Of a DNA stretch of 64,000 bases, positions 1 through 12,019 are shown piece after piece. Made by a program: the position numbers and the translations under genes. Source of the DNA: Eriocheir sinensis. Its lineage: Eukaryota > Arthropoda > Malacostraca > Decapoda > Varunidae. Position 1 is the stretch's first letter. Every line of letters starts with the position of its first letter. A model generated the notes under the pieces. It was not told where the DNA came from and ran no database searches. It saw nothing but the letters and a program-made list of their open reading frames with translations. Location: positions 17,121,831 through 17,185,830 of the forward strand of contig NC_066520.1 of the NCBI RefSeq assembly GCF_024679095.1. Direction: 5' to 3'.

Positions 1-820
1 GGGCCGAAACGGGTGGCAGCCTTCCCCTGTTATTTGTCTGTCCGTGTGGCGCGCTAATCACTAAAACATTAACGGGCGCCGGGGACGTGAATGAGTGAAC
101 GTCTCTTTTAGCGCGTGGTGCTTTTACGGAATTGTTTAGGAAGATGGTGGATAAATGGAAGGCTATTAGTGAGGAAGGGGGAACAGCAGAGGGACGGCTG
201 CTAATAGAACCCCAAAAAGAGATTAATGTCGCTACGAACCAGTGACCGTCGGCTTGCATGGGGTCGCTAACTACAGGGCAAACGTGACGCGAGGAGGGGA
301 CAAGTTGTAGCGGGTCCAATAAGGAAGACAGATGGTAGTTGACGACACCTGCACTTACGAACAGAAATAACCTAATCCATCGGTATATTCACAGCTCATG
401 ACGCCTTTGCTGTGTCCTGTTTCTCCCCCTTCTCGCAGCCCTTCATCACAGACTCCACGCAATAGAAGTAGAGTGAGGGAGTGGTGGTGGTGGTGGGTGG
501 CGTCAGAGGTTCCCCAGGGTGCGTCTAATGAACCTCCCGCACGCATACACAATCACTTTCAGCTCCGCTTGTACACAGCGCTGAGTTGCCTCATTTACGC
601 AGCCGAACATGCAGGGAAAATAAAAAATGTGCAGGCTGCTGTGTTGTGTTGCTGCTGCTCTCTTGATGATGAATTGAACTTTATTTTCGGAACAGTTAAA
701 AGGGAAATGGATGGAGTCTAAACTATGCCGTTCAATTGTGACCACGATCGGGGAACGAGAGAAGAGCGTTTTCGAGCGGTTCCATTTTTACGTTTGTGTA
801 TGTGAGCGGGAAGGCATACG
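1..820. other. No gene seen
   Basis: Mixed-composition unique DNA with a short GGT run (482-498). Open frames are short and without domain content. Confidence 0.6.
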
Positions 821-821
821 A

Positions 822-938
<117 letters not shown>

Positions 939-1011
939 AATTATCTTTATTGCTATTACCGTTCAAATCATAAAAAAAAGGAGTGGCGGGAGTAAAGACG
1001 TGTGATGTATG

Positions 1012-1013
<2 letters not shown>

Positions 1014-1066
<53 letters not shown>
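1014..1066. repeat. (GT)n microsatellite
   Basis: About 26 units, 75 bp after the ATT tract. Confidence 0.97.
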
Positions 1067-1070
<4 letters not shown>

Positions 1071-1439
1071 TGTGTATGGAAATTGATTACACTGCACGTA
1101 CCACCATCAGGCAACTCACGCCCGACTGACCCAGCCGTCCCCCTTCCCATCTCCTCCCATCCACCCCACCTACACACCCCACACAAGCTAAAAGGAAGAT
1201 GGTGCTGGAAAGGTTAGCGCGCGTTAATTCTGAAGGCCCGGTCCAGTTTTTCACGCCCCGCTACAGCTGTCTGCTTTAAGCCACAACCGGGAGGGTGAAT
1301 CTACCCCAAGTGCTGTCCATCGAAACTTTGCCCCATATAATAAAGACCATCTAGCAGCGCAGTTATTAGAAGAAGGAAGTCATGAAGCAGCTGATTTTTT
1401 AGGGGATTGGTGTTATGATAATGGATTTGAGACATGAGG

Positions 1440-1578
1440 CACACTGTAAAAAAATTAAAAATGAAGAGTATAAAAAGGGCATACCTCGGGAACTAAGGTA
1501 TAATATCGAGTCAAACACCCTTAACCTCACCAATACCCTTTTTATACCCTTTTTATACCTTTAATTTTTTGCAGTGTG
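1440..1578. mobile_element. Short terminal-inverted-repeat element (MITE-like), 139 bp
   Basis: The left end CACACTGTAAAAAAATTAAA and the right end, read backwards, CACACTGCAAAAAATTAAA are inverted copies. Both continue inward into GTATAAAAAGGG-like sequence. The whole element is 139 bp and non-coding. No target-site duplication is clear. Confidence 0.65.
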
Positions 1579-2449
1579 AGTCTGGAGGAAGAGGAGGCAG
1601 AGGACAGAAGCTACTGGCGACAACATATTAGAGGAGCCGAACCCAATAGGCATTAATGAGAAGATGTTAAAATTTTCGTGAGACAAATAAAGTGATACAT
1701 GTTAATCTTGATAAAAATGACCCAAGAAAATATAACCCGAGAATTGAAGTGGATTTTTTATTGCGCGCTCTTCAATACCTTTTGTTTTTATTCCCTTTTA
1801 TTACCGATAGAAAGGACGTTATATGAAGCTTTCCCTGGAGACGAGACACTTGGCCTCTCAGTAAAACGTAGACATGGCACGACCGCACCTTTGATGGCGG
1901 CACTGGACAAGGTGAGCACAGGTAAATAGCTGACCATGAACGGGGGTAGAACTATAAAAAAAATACGACCGTCAACATATGGATGGACACAAACTCAGAT
2001 CCACATACAAGCTAACGAGAGGGATACATATACATTAGCGAAGAATATACATATGCAAACACAAACACATGCAAACACACACAAGGAAAAATCACAAAAA
2101 CACTCGGAGATCCATATACGAGACAGCATAAAGGAAACATAAACATCAACCCAAAATATACACTGCACTACCATACGCAAACACACAAACACACACACAC
2201 ACACACACACACAAAACACAATAAAGCATACACATCGGAACACAGACAAACACACGGACACACACATACACACTCACATTTTTCAAAACAAACACAAATG
2301 GAACAACACACAAAATAATGAGAAACTCGGCCGGCGCGACTAAAACTCCCGAAATATTTAAAGTCGGGGAAAACAAACCCGCAAAAAATAGTTTACCTGT
2401 GGAAAGTATTCGCAATATTGACTCACTGCACCGACATACAGTAATACAA
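1579..2449. other. No gene seen
   Basis: AT-rich unique DNA, then interrupted CA-rich sequence (about 1,990-2,280; pure CA near 2,189-2,213). Confidence 0.6.
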
Positions 2450-2870
2450 TCTCTTTCCCTTCCCGTACCTTCCCAGCCTCCGTTCCCACCTGTACTCCTC
2501 ATTCCAAGCTCTCTGCAATAAACAAGGTCATAAAATATCTTAAGTCGAATGCTATGCCATCTCCTTATAACATTCCATGGCACAAAATCTCCTCTCTTCC
2601 CATACCTTATCAGTCTCTGCCCCATCTTTACTTCTCCTTCTCAAACTCTCTGCAATAAACAAGGTCATAAAATATCTTAAGTCGAATGCTATGCCATCTC
2701 TATATATTAATTCCACGGCATATAATCTCCTCTCTTCCCATACCTTGTCAACAGCTGTTCCCACTTTACTTCACCTCTTAAAACTCCTTTCAATAAACAC
2801 GGTGCTAAAATAACTCTCGCCGAATGCTACGCCACCTCGTTATAATATTCCACGGCATAAAATTGGGTCT
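2450..2870 (+). repeat. Tandem repeat, period about 137 bp, three copies
   Basis: TGCAATAAACAAGGTC starts at 2514 and 2651 (137 bp), and a third, diverged copy (TTTCAATAAACACGGTG) is 138 bp further on. The first two copies share AAATATCTTAAGTCGAATGC exactly; the third has decayed. Confidence 0.88.
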
Positions 2871-3589
2871 CCTGCTGCGCGCCCTCACGTCTCCTCGAAG
2901 TTCCCCCCGCCATACCAACTTTTCTCGCCTCACCAGACAACTTTTGCCTCGACGGTCGCTGCGATGCTCCAAGGACAGGTGTGGTGGGCGCAGGCGACAT
3001 TCCTCTCCCGTGACAAGGCAACGGGCGGAAGGAGGAGGAAAAGAGGGTAAAAGGGTGAGGATGGCAGCAGAGAAACGAGTGATAAAAGGATGATAAAGAT
3101 AGGATTTTACGAAAAGGATTGAAGGGAATGAGCAGAAAGAACAAAAGAGGGTAAAAAGGTAAGGATGAAGGAAGAAAAGGAATGTTAAGAAGGATGTTAA
3201 GGATAAATGAAAGGAATGATCGAGGTTAGGAAGAAAAGACGATAAAGAGGTGAAGGTAGCAATGGAAAACGAGAGATAAAAAAGGTTAAATACGTAAACA
3301 AGGATAAGAAAAGAATATAAAAAAAAGGTAATGAAAGGAAATGGACGAAAGAAGGAAGAAAAGAAGACAAAAAGGTGAAGGGACCGGAAGAATAGTGATA
3401 AAAGGGGTTAAAACGTAGGAAAAGGAAAAGAAAAGGATAGTAAGAAAAAGGAATGATGGAAGATGAAAGTATAAAAAAAATGTAATAGGGTGAAGAAAGA
3501 CGCCATGAAAATTAAAACAGTTGGTAAAAAAGTATAAAAAAAAACTTGCATGAAGAAAATAATAAATGGGATGGCTACCGTAAATAAAG
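2871..3589. other. Unique piece, then purine-rich tract
   Basis: After a short CpG-containing piece, 3,030-3,560 is AAGGA/GGAATG-rich with diverged internal repetition. No gene. Confidence 0.6.
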
Positions 3590-3619
3590 CAAAACACACG
3601 CACACGCACACACACACGC

Positions 3620-3655
<36 letters not shown>
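3590..3655. repeat. (CA)n microsatellite, with CACACG
   Basis: CACACGCACA-type start, then pure CA. It ends a 500-bp purine-rich stretch (3,030-3,560). Confidence 0.9.
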
Positions 3656-3656
<1 letters not shown>

Positions 3657-3769
3657 GACATGAATATATTGAATTTTTTTAGTATATTTGTTCCTTCCAC
3701 ACACTGAAACATTCCCTGCTGTTTGTGAACCGAGCTTGTGTGTGGGGGGTGTTTGCTGCCCCCCCCCCC

Positions 3770-4070
3770 CTTCACGACCACCACCACCATCATTACCACT
3801 AACACCTACACCACCACCAACAACAACACTCTATCCCTCCACCGCTATCATTGCCGTTCCAAACACCACCACCACCACCACCACCACGATCATCACTACC
3901 ACTATTAAATCTATGTAAATCCCCGGAAATCATTAATATTCCTGCTCATTATTACCGCCTAGCATTTCATAACCGCCACAATCCGTATAACCTCGCTAAT
4001 ACCACCACGAATATGACGCAACCACCAAGGTAACCTCCACAACCACCACCACCACCACCACCACTAACTG
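3770..4070. repeat. CCA/ACC trinucleotide-rich stretch
   Basis: Interrupted ACC/CAC triplets, purest at 3,868-3,890 and 4,038-4,062. No gene is visible. Confidence 0.8.
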
Positions 4071-4697
4071 CAACAGCGACAGTAACCACAGCAACAACGT
4101 CATCTATCTCGCCACCATAATTTCCATCCTAAAAATACGTACTTGACATATGCCGTGATGAATGAAGCGCTATATCTCGGTCTAAAGGTCTTTGCTAAAT
4201 GGACCTCGTCATTTAGTTCGTATTTTGCAGCTTCCCTGGTCCACAAAACCACACTGGATCACATTATATAAGTTCCTACTGACCAAAAATTACCAGCTCA
4301 ATTACCAAGTACTCAAACACTAAAATAAACACCGCAAAACCAAAATATAAGAAGAAGAAAGACTTTTAAAACCATCCCCGTCATTAGAATCAAAGGCTCT
4401 TCTATCAAACCCATTTCTACCTCACGCTGTTTTCTCTCGCTGGCTTTACTCCTTCATGACTTTTTTCCATCTATCTATTCCCCTGCACTTCCTGTTTCCT
4501 CACAGCTCGTTTGCCTTTGCCTGCAGCTAAGCTTTTTTTCAACATCCCCTGATATTTCCCCCATAACTGTTCCGTCTCACTTGTTTTCTCTCCTGGTCTT
4601 CTGTAGCACGCCCGTTTCAAAGGGTAGCCACATATATTACTTTACACCTCTCGAAATTGACATCTCTTTTGACCACTTTTCTAAACTAATTTTCATA

Positions 4698-4766
4698 GGG
4701 GCAGTGATTAGGGGGCTTTTTCTCTTTTTTTTTACCTTGAGCTGCTTCATTAGTTGTAAAAAAAAA
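4698..4766 (+). mobile_element. Short 3'-end fragment of the same retrotransposon family
   Basis: GGGGGCTTTTT, a T-rich stretch, TTGAGCTGCTTC and then TTGTAAAAAAAAA follow the same order as the tail at 50,996-51,105. It is a severely 5'-truncated insertion. Confidence 0.65.
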
Positions 4767-5524
4767 GTGTCCTGCTCTCACTCGTGTAGATTATCATACT
4801 TGCCTTTTCTAACCTATCTACCTATCTCCCTCAACCTAAGTTTTTTTTCTACCCACAAATTCCCAGCATGTTCAGTTTACCCACTTATCGTTTTCTATCC
4901 ATCCCTTCAAAAGTCCTGTTCCCACACATATAGATAACTCCCATTACTCCCGCTCCCTGTTTCCTCTTTCCTATCTTCCTATTTTCCTTTACCTACGTTT
5001 TGCTACCCTTGTTTTCCTAGCACGATCAGTTTTCTCACCGATCGCTCCGTACCAACACCTCATCATTTCCTTCCACACTTTCCCCCGGCCTCCACTTCCT
5101 CCACCGAGCCTCCACCGCGCTCCCAACTCTTCGCAGTCATGTTCGTTACAAAATACGCGAACGGAACTCACCTGCTCTTAACGTAAAAACCCCTAATGGA
5201 CCGGCAGCCTCAGGAAATGTTGCCAAGGTGCGAAGCATATACACAAGGGCATTTACAAGCCTCCCCGCGCCCCTGCATACAGACACACTTAGAGGAAGAG
5301 TTAATGACGGCGGTCTTGTGTTGGCTTCCAGCGGCTTAATGCGGTAAAGTGCATCCGCTTACTCACAGGATCAAGATTAGGGGCTAGAGACTACTAATGT
5401 GTTTTCTTTGAGCGTAATGTTTCTCCGATATTGATTAAATTCGCACTTGCATTAATGTTATAAAGCGCTCTCTGGATTGCTTTTATTTTATAGTTGATAC
5501 TGAGGTGCCTTGTGCCTTGTGCCT
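4767..5524. other. No gene seen
   Basis: C/T-rich at the left, then unique mixed DNA. Confidence 0.6.
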
Positions 5525-5780
5525 TGTCGAACCATCAATGAAAACCCTAAGGCCCGCATTCTCAAACCTTTCAGCGTCCCATCACATATATTTCACAAGG
5601 CTCTCGAAGGCGTTTTGGGCATTTCCAGGTATAGTTTAATGACATTGGTGGTAGTGCGACCCTTCTTCTGCACCATGAGTGAGAAAAAAAAAAAAACTCA
5701 TGAAAACTCGATTAATCTCCTTTTCGGCCTCTGGAAATAGTTGATGAGGGAGGTGGAATTGTCTGAGAATACCGCCATAA
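5525..5780 (+). repeat. Dispersed repeat family R, copy 1
   Basis: Shared landmarks in order: CACAAGGCTCTCGAAGGCG, TTTTGGGCATTTCCAGG, GGTGGTAGTGCGACCCTTC, CTGCACCATGA and GGAAATAGTTGATG. The same order occurs at 46,505-46,720 (same strand) and, inverted, at 29,030-29,165 and 34,595-34,745. Confidence 0.78.
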
Positions 5781-6287
5781 ATCTCTCAATCAAGTGAACT
5801 TCAACTATTTTGGGACATTTTTCACGTTATTTGTATCTTATTCATATGTGTTTGCTGCTTCACGTTCATCTTTACTGAGAGGAAATTTGATTCGAGCATT
5901 TCCCAAGAAGGATTCAGAGCTCTACTACAACGCCTTTCCTTGTGGCTGTGCACGACTACTTGTATAACATGTACGAAGACCCCGCTGTGTATGTATACGT
6001 GCGCTAGTGTTATTGTGGTGTGAGCGCATGTAACAGCAACACATATATGCATGAGTGTGTGCCTTCCAAGGGGCGTACATGCAAATACAGGCATCCAGGC
6101 ATACTTACTAACGACCATTGATATTAAAAACGCAGGGAAAGAGAGAGACAAGAAAGAAAGAGATAAGTAATATGAGGCAATAAATACAGAAAAGGGAAAG
6201 GAAGAGTAAAAAGTCCCACCGTGGGGCAATGCAGGGGACGCCGCGCCACCCCGACACAAGGGGAAAAAAATAAAATGAAAGTGAGGT

Positions 6288-6289
<2 letters not shown>

Positions 6290-6366
<77 letters not shown>
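6290..6366. repeat. (GA)n microsatellite
   Basis: About 35 units. Confidence 0.96.
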
Positions 6367-6824
6367 AAGAGTGATGGGACTGGTGAGGGAGAGGAAGGGA
6401 GAGGAAGGAGGCGGTGAAGAGGAGTGAGGCAGACGGATAAGCGAAGGAGGAAATAAAAGAGACGGAAAAGAAGAGAGGAAATAGGAGTGGAAATTCGTCT
6501 GGTGGTGTGGAAAACCCTTAGACTTGGATAAGGTAAGAAACTGAATAAGCAAGTAAGTGATATATAAAGCTCTTACAATGTTAATGAAGACAGAAATGAC
6601 AATAGGAACAAAAAGAACAATACTAACAATCCTACTACTACTACTAATAATAATAATAATGATAATAATAATGATAATAAAAATGTCAATAACACCAATA
6701 ATAATAACACAATCAACAACAAAGCCATACGACGATTACGTAGTATTTACCTAATATAATAAGTTAGCATTTACCTGTCCTCGTAAATCTTGCTTCATCA
6801 GACAACGTGTAATCATGAATTTGT

Positions 6825-6826
<2 letters not shown>

Positions 6827-6892
<66 letters not shown>
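6827..6892. repeat. (GT)n microsatellite
   Basis: 33 units. Confidence 0.97.
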
Positions 6893-6893
<1 letters not shown>

Positions 6894-7440
6894 TGATCGT
6901 AAACAACTGTGCTACCCGACCGAATAATATTTACCTCGTGTTAACCAGCGTGTTGTTTTGTAATTAAATAACTTTGTCGTGAGGATTTAAAAGCTGCTTC
7001 CATAATGTGTTGGCTCTATGTAGGTTTTGCATATCAAGTGGGAATCTATAACCCGCTAACAAATTTTTTCCCGTCCATTTATTTCAGTTTTTTCCGGCGG
7101 TGACCCGATCGCTCGACATCGACTCCCACATTCAGCCAGATTTAATTCCATCGGGTAATTACTCATGGCTTATAAATATTGTACCTATTTAATCGGCATC
7201 ATCAAATTAATGATAGGCACACTTTTTTTTCCTGTTACCCAGATTCCATCATTAGTATTACGCTCAATTTCATTTGCAGCTAAAATAATACATTCCGTCC
7301 CCTCGTACTCCCTCTCCCCCCTTTAAAAAATATTCATGCGTCGGTGATTAATTGGTAATCTGTTGACTCTGGTAATGGCACTTGAATCTGTTAAAGAATC
7401 ATCAGCATCACAATGAAAAATACCAGGGATAGTTTCCGGT
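6893..7440. other. AT-rich unique DNA, no gene seen
   Basis: Holds several TAAT/ATTA words (AAATTAATGATAG, GGTAATTACTC, GATTAATTGGTAATC) and no repeats. Possibly conserved non-coding DNA, which cannot be judged without alignment. Confidence 0.5.
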
Positions 7441-7860
7441 ATAAACTACATAACTCAATGGACCGTATTGGCTATACAGGCAGCGCCATGCGTGGCCAGT
7501 CGGTGAACTGTCAAAGCAGTACTTTCCATAGAATTCAAGTTCTGTACTAAAGTGCGTCTGAGGCTGTCTCCAGGATACATGGCCTTGGTGCCGCCACCGC
7601 TCCAAGCCAACGACTGCACACATTTTACTCCTACTCTACTATTTGACATGGAGAAAAACTGAAATCGGGTAGAAGTGAAGTGTGTGCAATCATCGGCTTG
7701 GAGCGATGGCGGCACCATGACCGTGTATCTCGGAGACAGCTTCAGACGCACTCTAGTCGAGAACTTGAACTCTATGGAAAAGGACAGCTTTGAGTTGAGT
7801 AGCCATATGTGGCGCTGCCTGAAAAGCCAATACGGTCCATTACTCAAAAAGCTATACCTA
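7441..7860. repeat. Long imperfect inverted repeat (foldback), arms of about 195 bp
   Basis: The left arm (about 7,441-7,638), read backwards, matches the right arm (about 7,667-7,860) along most of its length. Shared blocks include GGCTTGGAGCG, GGAGACAGC, CAGACGCACT, TCTATGGAAA, TGGCGCTGCCTG and GCCAATACGGTCCATT. The loop is about 28 bp. Open frames in the two arms translate to similar peptides only because the arms are homologous. Confidence 0.85.
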
Positions 7861-8739
7861 CAACCATGATGTAAGTCTAAAATATGCCACAAGTTCACTA
7901 GAAAACAAAAAAGAGATAGCTACAGAGTCCAATACAATGTTCTTACGAAATCAGCTGTACCTAGAATCATAATAGTGAAAAAAAATGTCATATGTTCACT
8001 ACAAAACAAGAAAATCAATTGCAAAGTCTAAAAGTGTCATTGTAAGCTCCAAACCAAATTCAGCTTATTTTTACTTGGCACCAAATATCAAATCTCAAAC
8101 CAAACACCAAAATACCATAATCCGAAATACCAAATTACTAACTCCAAATACTAAAGAGCTTTACTGTGTCGTATCCTCAAATTTCTAAGCTTCTGTTTGA
8201 ACACTGAATACTATACAAGATATTTCCACAGTCTTCAGTAACTGGTTTGAGATCTTACTATGTTGAGCTGTGGTACTGACTAAAACCGTGCTAACATGAC
8301 AGAAACCGAGGAACTGAGGAATACGCGCCAGCAGGGTTTAAGTACACACAAGGATAGACAACAATACATGGTGATATAAGGAGACTACAAAAGGCCAGAC
8401 GACCTACACATGGCAGCTCCAGAAGATGGGTTACTCACCAAACTCCTTTCCCATCCATAAATACATATAAACTCCATTCTATTGCATTCTTTCAGTTGTG
8501 TTTGCTTCAATTACTACCTGATTAAAGACAGAAGTGAAAGAGAGCCTGAAAAGGGTGTGATATAAGTGTAGAGTCCTTTGTATTAATGCTTCTAATTTTC
8601 TTCTGCATATGCTGCCTGCGTGTCTCTTTCCCAGTACACTCACACACACTCAGAAGACTGATTCCACTGATGTATTTCATTTATCTTCATTACAAGCTTC
8701 AAAGGTTATGTTGATGCTTCTCGGAAATGTCATTACTGT
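7861..8739. other. AT-rich DNA, no gene seen
   Basis: CAAA/CCAAAT-rich around 8,030-8,160; otherwise unique. Confidence 0.55.
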
Positions 8740-9120
8740 GAGACTATTAGTGATTATTTTCCTCTTCGTCTTGCTGATATATTTACTTTTAATTTTTTTT
8801 CAAGCTATCTATGTATTGAGTCATTGTTTTCTATCTGTCTACCCTTTATCTATAAGCTATCTATCTTTCTAGCTATCTATTAATCTGCTTATCTCTCTAT
8901 CAGTCTATGTATTTGTCTTTTTATCTCTTTATTTCATTCATTATTTTCCTTTTCGTGCTCCTAATTTCTTTCTTTATTTTTTATGCTATCTATTTATTGT
9001 CATTATTTATCTACCTGTCTACCATGTACCTGTCAATCTATCTATCCTTCTATCTATCTATCTGCTCATCTCTCCATCTGCCTATGCATATATCTATTCA
9101 GCTGCTTATTTCACCCATCA
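8740..9120. repeat. Degenerate CTAT/TCTATC-rich stretch
   Basis: Tetranucleotide TCTA/CTAT motifs interleaved with T-rich sequence, purest near 9,041-9,064. Hydrophobic open frames here are composition artefacts. Confidence 0.7.
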
Positions 9121-9389
9121 ATCACTCTCTGCTCTGATGAATTACAACATAAACGTCAATCTGATGCACAAAATCCAGGTGATTGATTCAGTAATATGCC
9201 AGGCGATCATTTTTATATTTTTCTTTTAGTATCAGAGTAAAAAAGACAAAACATGGGAGTTGGAAGCTGTTTTCATATCATATCAATTCAATTGGCGTCC
9301 TATACCCTGCTACATTTTGGTAATAAACTTAATATTTTTAGCACGTAACTAGTACCTTTTGTTATGTTTTGGCCCTTTGTCTCATTTTA

Positions 9390-10010
9390 TATTGCTCGAT
9401 ACAACATGCGCCAACACTGTTATAATACGCAGATAACACCGAGCTTTTATGAGAGGGGAGAGTGGAGTATTTTACCTAATTTTGTGAGGTTTTTCATTGC
9501 ATTTATATTTATTCTGTCATCTATAGAGTTCGAGACGATATCGGTACAACATGCACAAATGCTAATAATACTCTAAATACACCGAACGTTTATGATAGAG
9601 TGGCGTACATTACCTAATTTTGCAAGGTCTTTTGTTTCACTTATACTAATTCCGTAATCTATGCAGTTACAGACGCCATCGGAAATTGAACAATCACTTA
9701 TATTATTTAAAAAAAACATCGAACTTTTATGATGGAGTGGAGTACATTACCTAATTTTGCGAGGTCTTTTATTTCACTTATACTAATTCCGTCATCTATA
9801 CAGTTACAGACGCCATCGAAAATTGATCAATCACTTATAATATTAAAAAAAAACATCGAACTTTTATGATGGATTGGAGTACATTATCTAGTTTTGCGAG
9901 GTCTTTTATTTCACTTATGTTTATTCTGTCATTTATAGAGTTCTAGACGACATCGATACCACATACACAAACACTTAAGTTATAATACTCTAAGGACACG
10001 GCACTTTTAT
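9390..10010 (+). repeat. Satellite with two unit types, order A-B-B-A
   Basis: CGAACTTTTATGA-like starts lie at 9440, 9583, 9720, 9857 and 10000 (spacings 143, 137, 137, 143). The 143-bp type A carries ATAGAGTTCGAGACGA and ACATGCACAAA. The 137-bp type B carries ACAGTTACAGACGCCATCG and ATTGA-CAATCACTTAT. A stray A piece lies at 10,160-10,220. Confidence 0.9.
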
Positions 10011-10023
10011 GATGGAAGGAGGG

Positions 10024-10160
10024 TTTTTTTTACAGCAAGGGAGGCAAAAAACAAAAACAACAAAAAGATTACGCTAGATGCTACTCCAAACAAAAGACAA
10101 AAGAACGAGAGGCCAAAAGAGAGGTCATTTTCGGATGGGGAGGCGTCTTGATGTTCTCAT
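10024..10160 (-). mobile_element. Reverse-oriented retrotransposon tail, interrupting a satellite
   Basis: TTTTTTTTACAGCAAGGGAGG followed by an A-rich stretch resembles the reverse complement of the tail near 51.0 kb. The following AACGAGAGG..AAGAGAGG..GTCTTGAT block is shared with 24,328-24,480. It separates the satellite at 9.4-10.0 kb from a stray satellite piece at 10,160-10,220. Confidence 0.55.
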
Positions 10161-10220
10161 TTAGCGAGGTCTTTCATTTCATTTATACTTATTCCGTCGT
10201 CTATAGAATTCGAGACAACC

Positions 10221-10740
10221 TACATTTGCGCCCCTCTATCACGCATCTCCCTCGGCCTCAGCTCACACCCTTACCCTATCTCGACCGCTAATGTAGGCAC
10301 ACCCTCCACTTTTATCAGCAGGGTTTTGATAGATCACCCTCGCGCTTCATTTACATGCCAATTCGCCCTCTGAGGACAACACCGAAAATTTAAGGGCTCG
10401 GATTCTGTTTCCTCCCATGCGCAACGCCTCTGGGTTTGCGCCCCTGTGTGTCCCTCTATGTATTCTGAATATATATCGCTTTCCCTTGCCTCGACCTTAG
10501 ATTTTGGGGTGCAGTTTCTCTTTTTCTCATTGTATCTATCTATGTATCTATCTCTTACAGCCATTTTGCGGGAGAAAGGTAAGTGCTGCTACATATTTAA
10601 CAGGTCTATATAATTCGTTCTTTGTTACTCCGGCGTGGAATGAAAAAATGATTAAGCAGGATTTAAACCAGAGGAATACACTTAGATTTTGGTTACATTA
10701 TTATTCTTGAAAGTACTACAGGATGCAAACTATATTAAGT
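10221..10740. other. No gene seen
   Basis: Unique DNA of mixed composition between satellites. Confidence 0.55.
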
Positions 10741-10808
10741 CACAACGCACACGCACACACGCACACGCATACACGCACACGCACACACGCACACGCATAC
10801 ACGCACAC
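10741..10808. repeat. CACACG/CACACGCATA minisatellite
   Basis: GCACACACGCACACGCATAC recurs with a period of about 32 bp over two copies. Confidence 0.8.
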
Positions 10809-10939
10809 AGAGTTCAACAGAGGGTAACTAACCAAATTAATTAAGAATATTAGGGCACAAAGGAGTTATCTTGGCCGGGTTTGTGTTCGAGTAGCACATG
10901 ACCTGCACACAAGGATACTCTGCGTCTGACTGTATTACT

Positions 10940-10942
<3 letters not shown>

Positions 10943-10991
<49 letters not shown>

Positions 10992-11053
10992 AATTGTTGT
11001 TGTTGTTGTAATTGTTGTTGTTGTTGTTGTTGTTGTTGCTGTTGTTGTTGTGA

Positions 11054-11099
<46 letters not shown>
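10943..11099. repeat. (TTG)n followed by (GT)n
   Basis: Interrupted TTG triplets (10,943-11,051) run into pure GT (11,056-11,099), a compound microsatellite. Confidence 0.95.
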
Positions 11100-11103
<4 letters not shown>

Positions 11104-11499
11104 ATAAAGAATAGATAGGTGATAACATACATTTAGACAACAAACAAACAATACACACGAGAGGGATCACAAAAGAATAAACGAGCGAAACTTTAGAAAA
11201 ATAAAAATAAGTGTGATATGATAAATAATAGATAGAAAATAACATACATAAGACAACAAGAAAAACAAATACACACGACAACGATCACAGCCCAAAAAAA
11301 AAATGAAAACAAAACCTTAGAAAAAAAAAATTAAACACTACCAAAATAAGGAAATAAGAGAAAACAAAAAGGTGAGCAGGTCTATGCATTGCCAAGCCGC
11401 GAAAACAACAAGTTACTGGGGTGTGGGTGAGCATGGAAAACAAATTCAAATATAACAGAATACACACCAGCGAGGAAGTAAACAAAAAAAAAAAAGAGC

Positions 11500-12019
11500 C
11501 ATACACTACCATGTCTATGGACCCAAACAGGGGAAGGAAGGAGGAGGAAAATGAAGAGAAGGAGGAGGAGGAAGAGGAGAAGCAGGAGAAGAAAGGAGGA
11601 AGAGAAGAACCAGGAGGAAGGTGGAGGAAGAGGTGGAGCAGTAGAAAGAGGAGGAGAAGCAGGAGGAGGAAGAGGAGGAGGAGGAAGAAGAAGAGGAAAA
11701 CCAGGCGGAGGGTGAAGGAAGAGGAGAAGCAGAAGAACGAAGAGGAGGAAAAGCAGGAGGAGGAGGAGGAGGAGGAGGAATAGGAGTAGGAGAAGCAGGA
11801 GAAAGAGGAGGGGAAGGAGGAAGGATGAGTCAGCCAGTCAGCCAGCCATGCAGACAGGCAGACAAACAGGTAGATACACACAAACACAAACACGTACACA
11901 CACAATAACAAACAAAAGACAGACAGAAAAAGAAGCAGACAAAGTAGAACGAAAGACCGAGATTGAGACTGAGTAAAAAAGGGAAAGAACTTTAAACTAG
12001 AAGGTGAGGAAGATGAAGG
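11500..12019 (+). repeat. GGA/GAA-rich purine tract
   Basis: About 330 bp of almost pure purine (GAGGAG, GAAGAA) is followed by a CAGACA/CACACA-rich piece and more purine. It has no coding signal. Open frames rich in Glu/Arg (or Ser/Phe on the other strand) reflect composition only. Confidence 0.75.

Noticed and set aside
7408..7898. Two similar open frames on opposite strands
   Set aside because: They are the two arms of an inverted repeat. Similarity reflects duplicated DNA, not paired genes.
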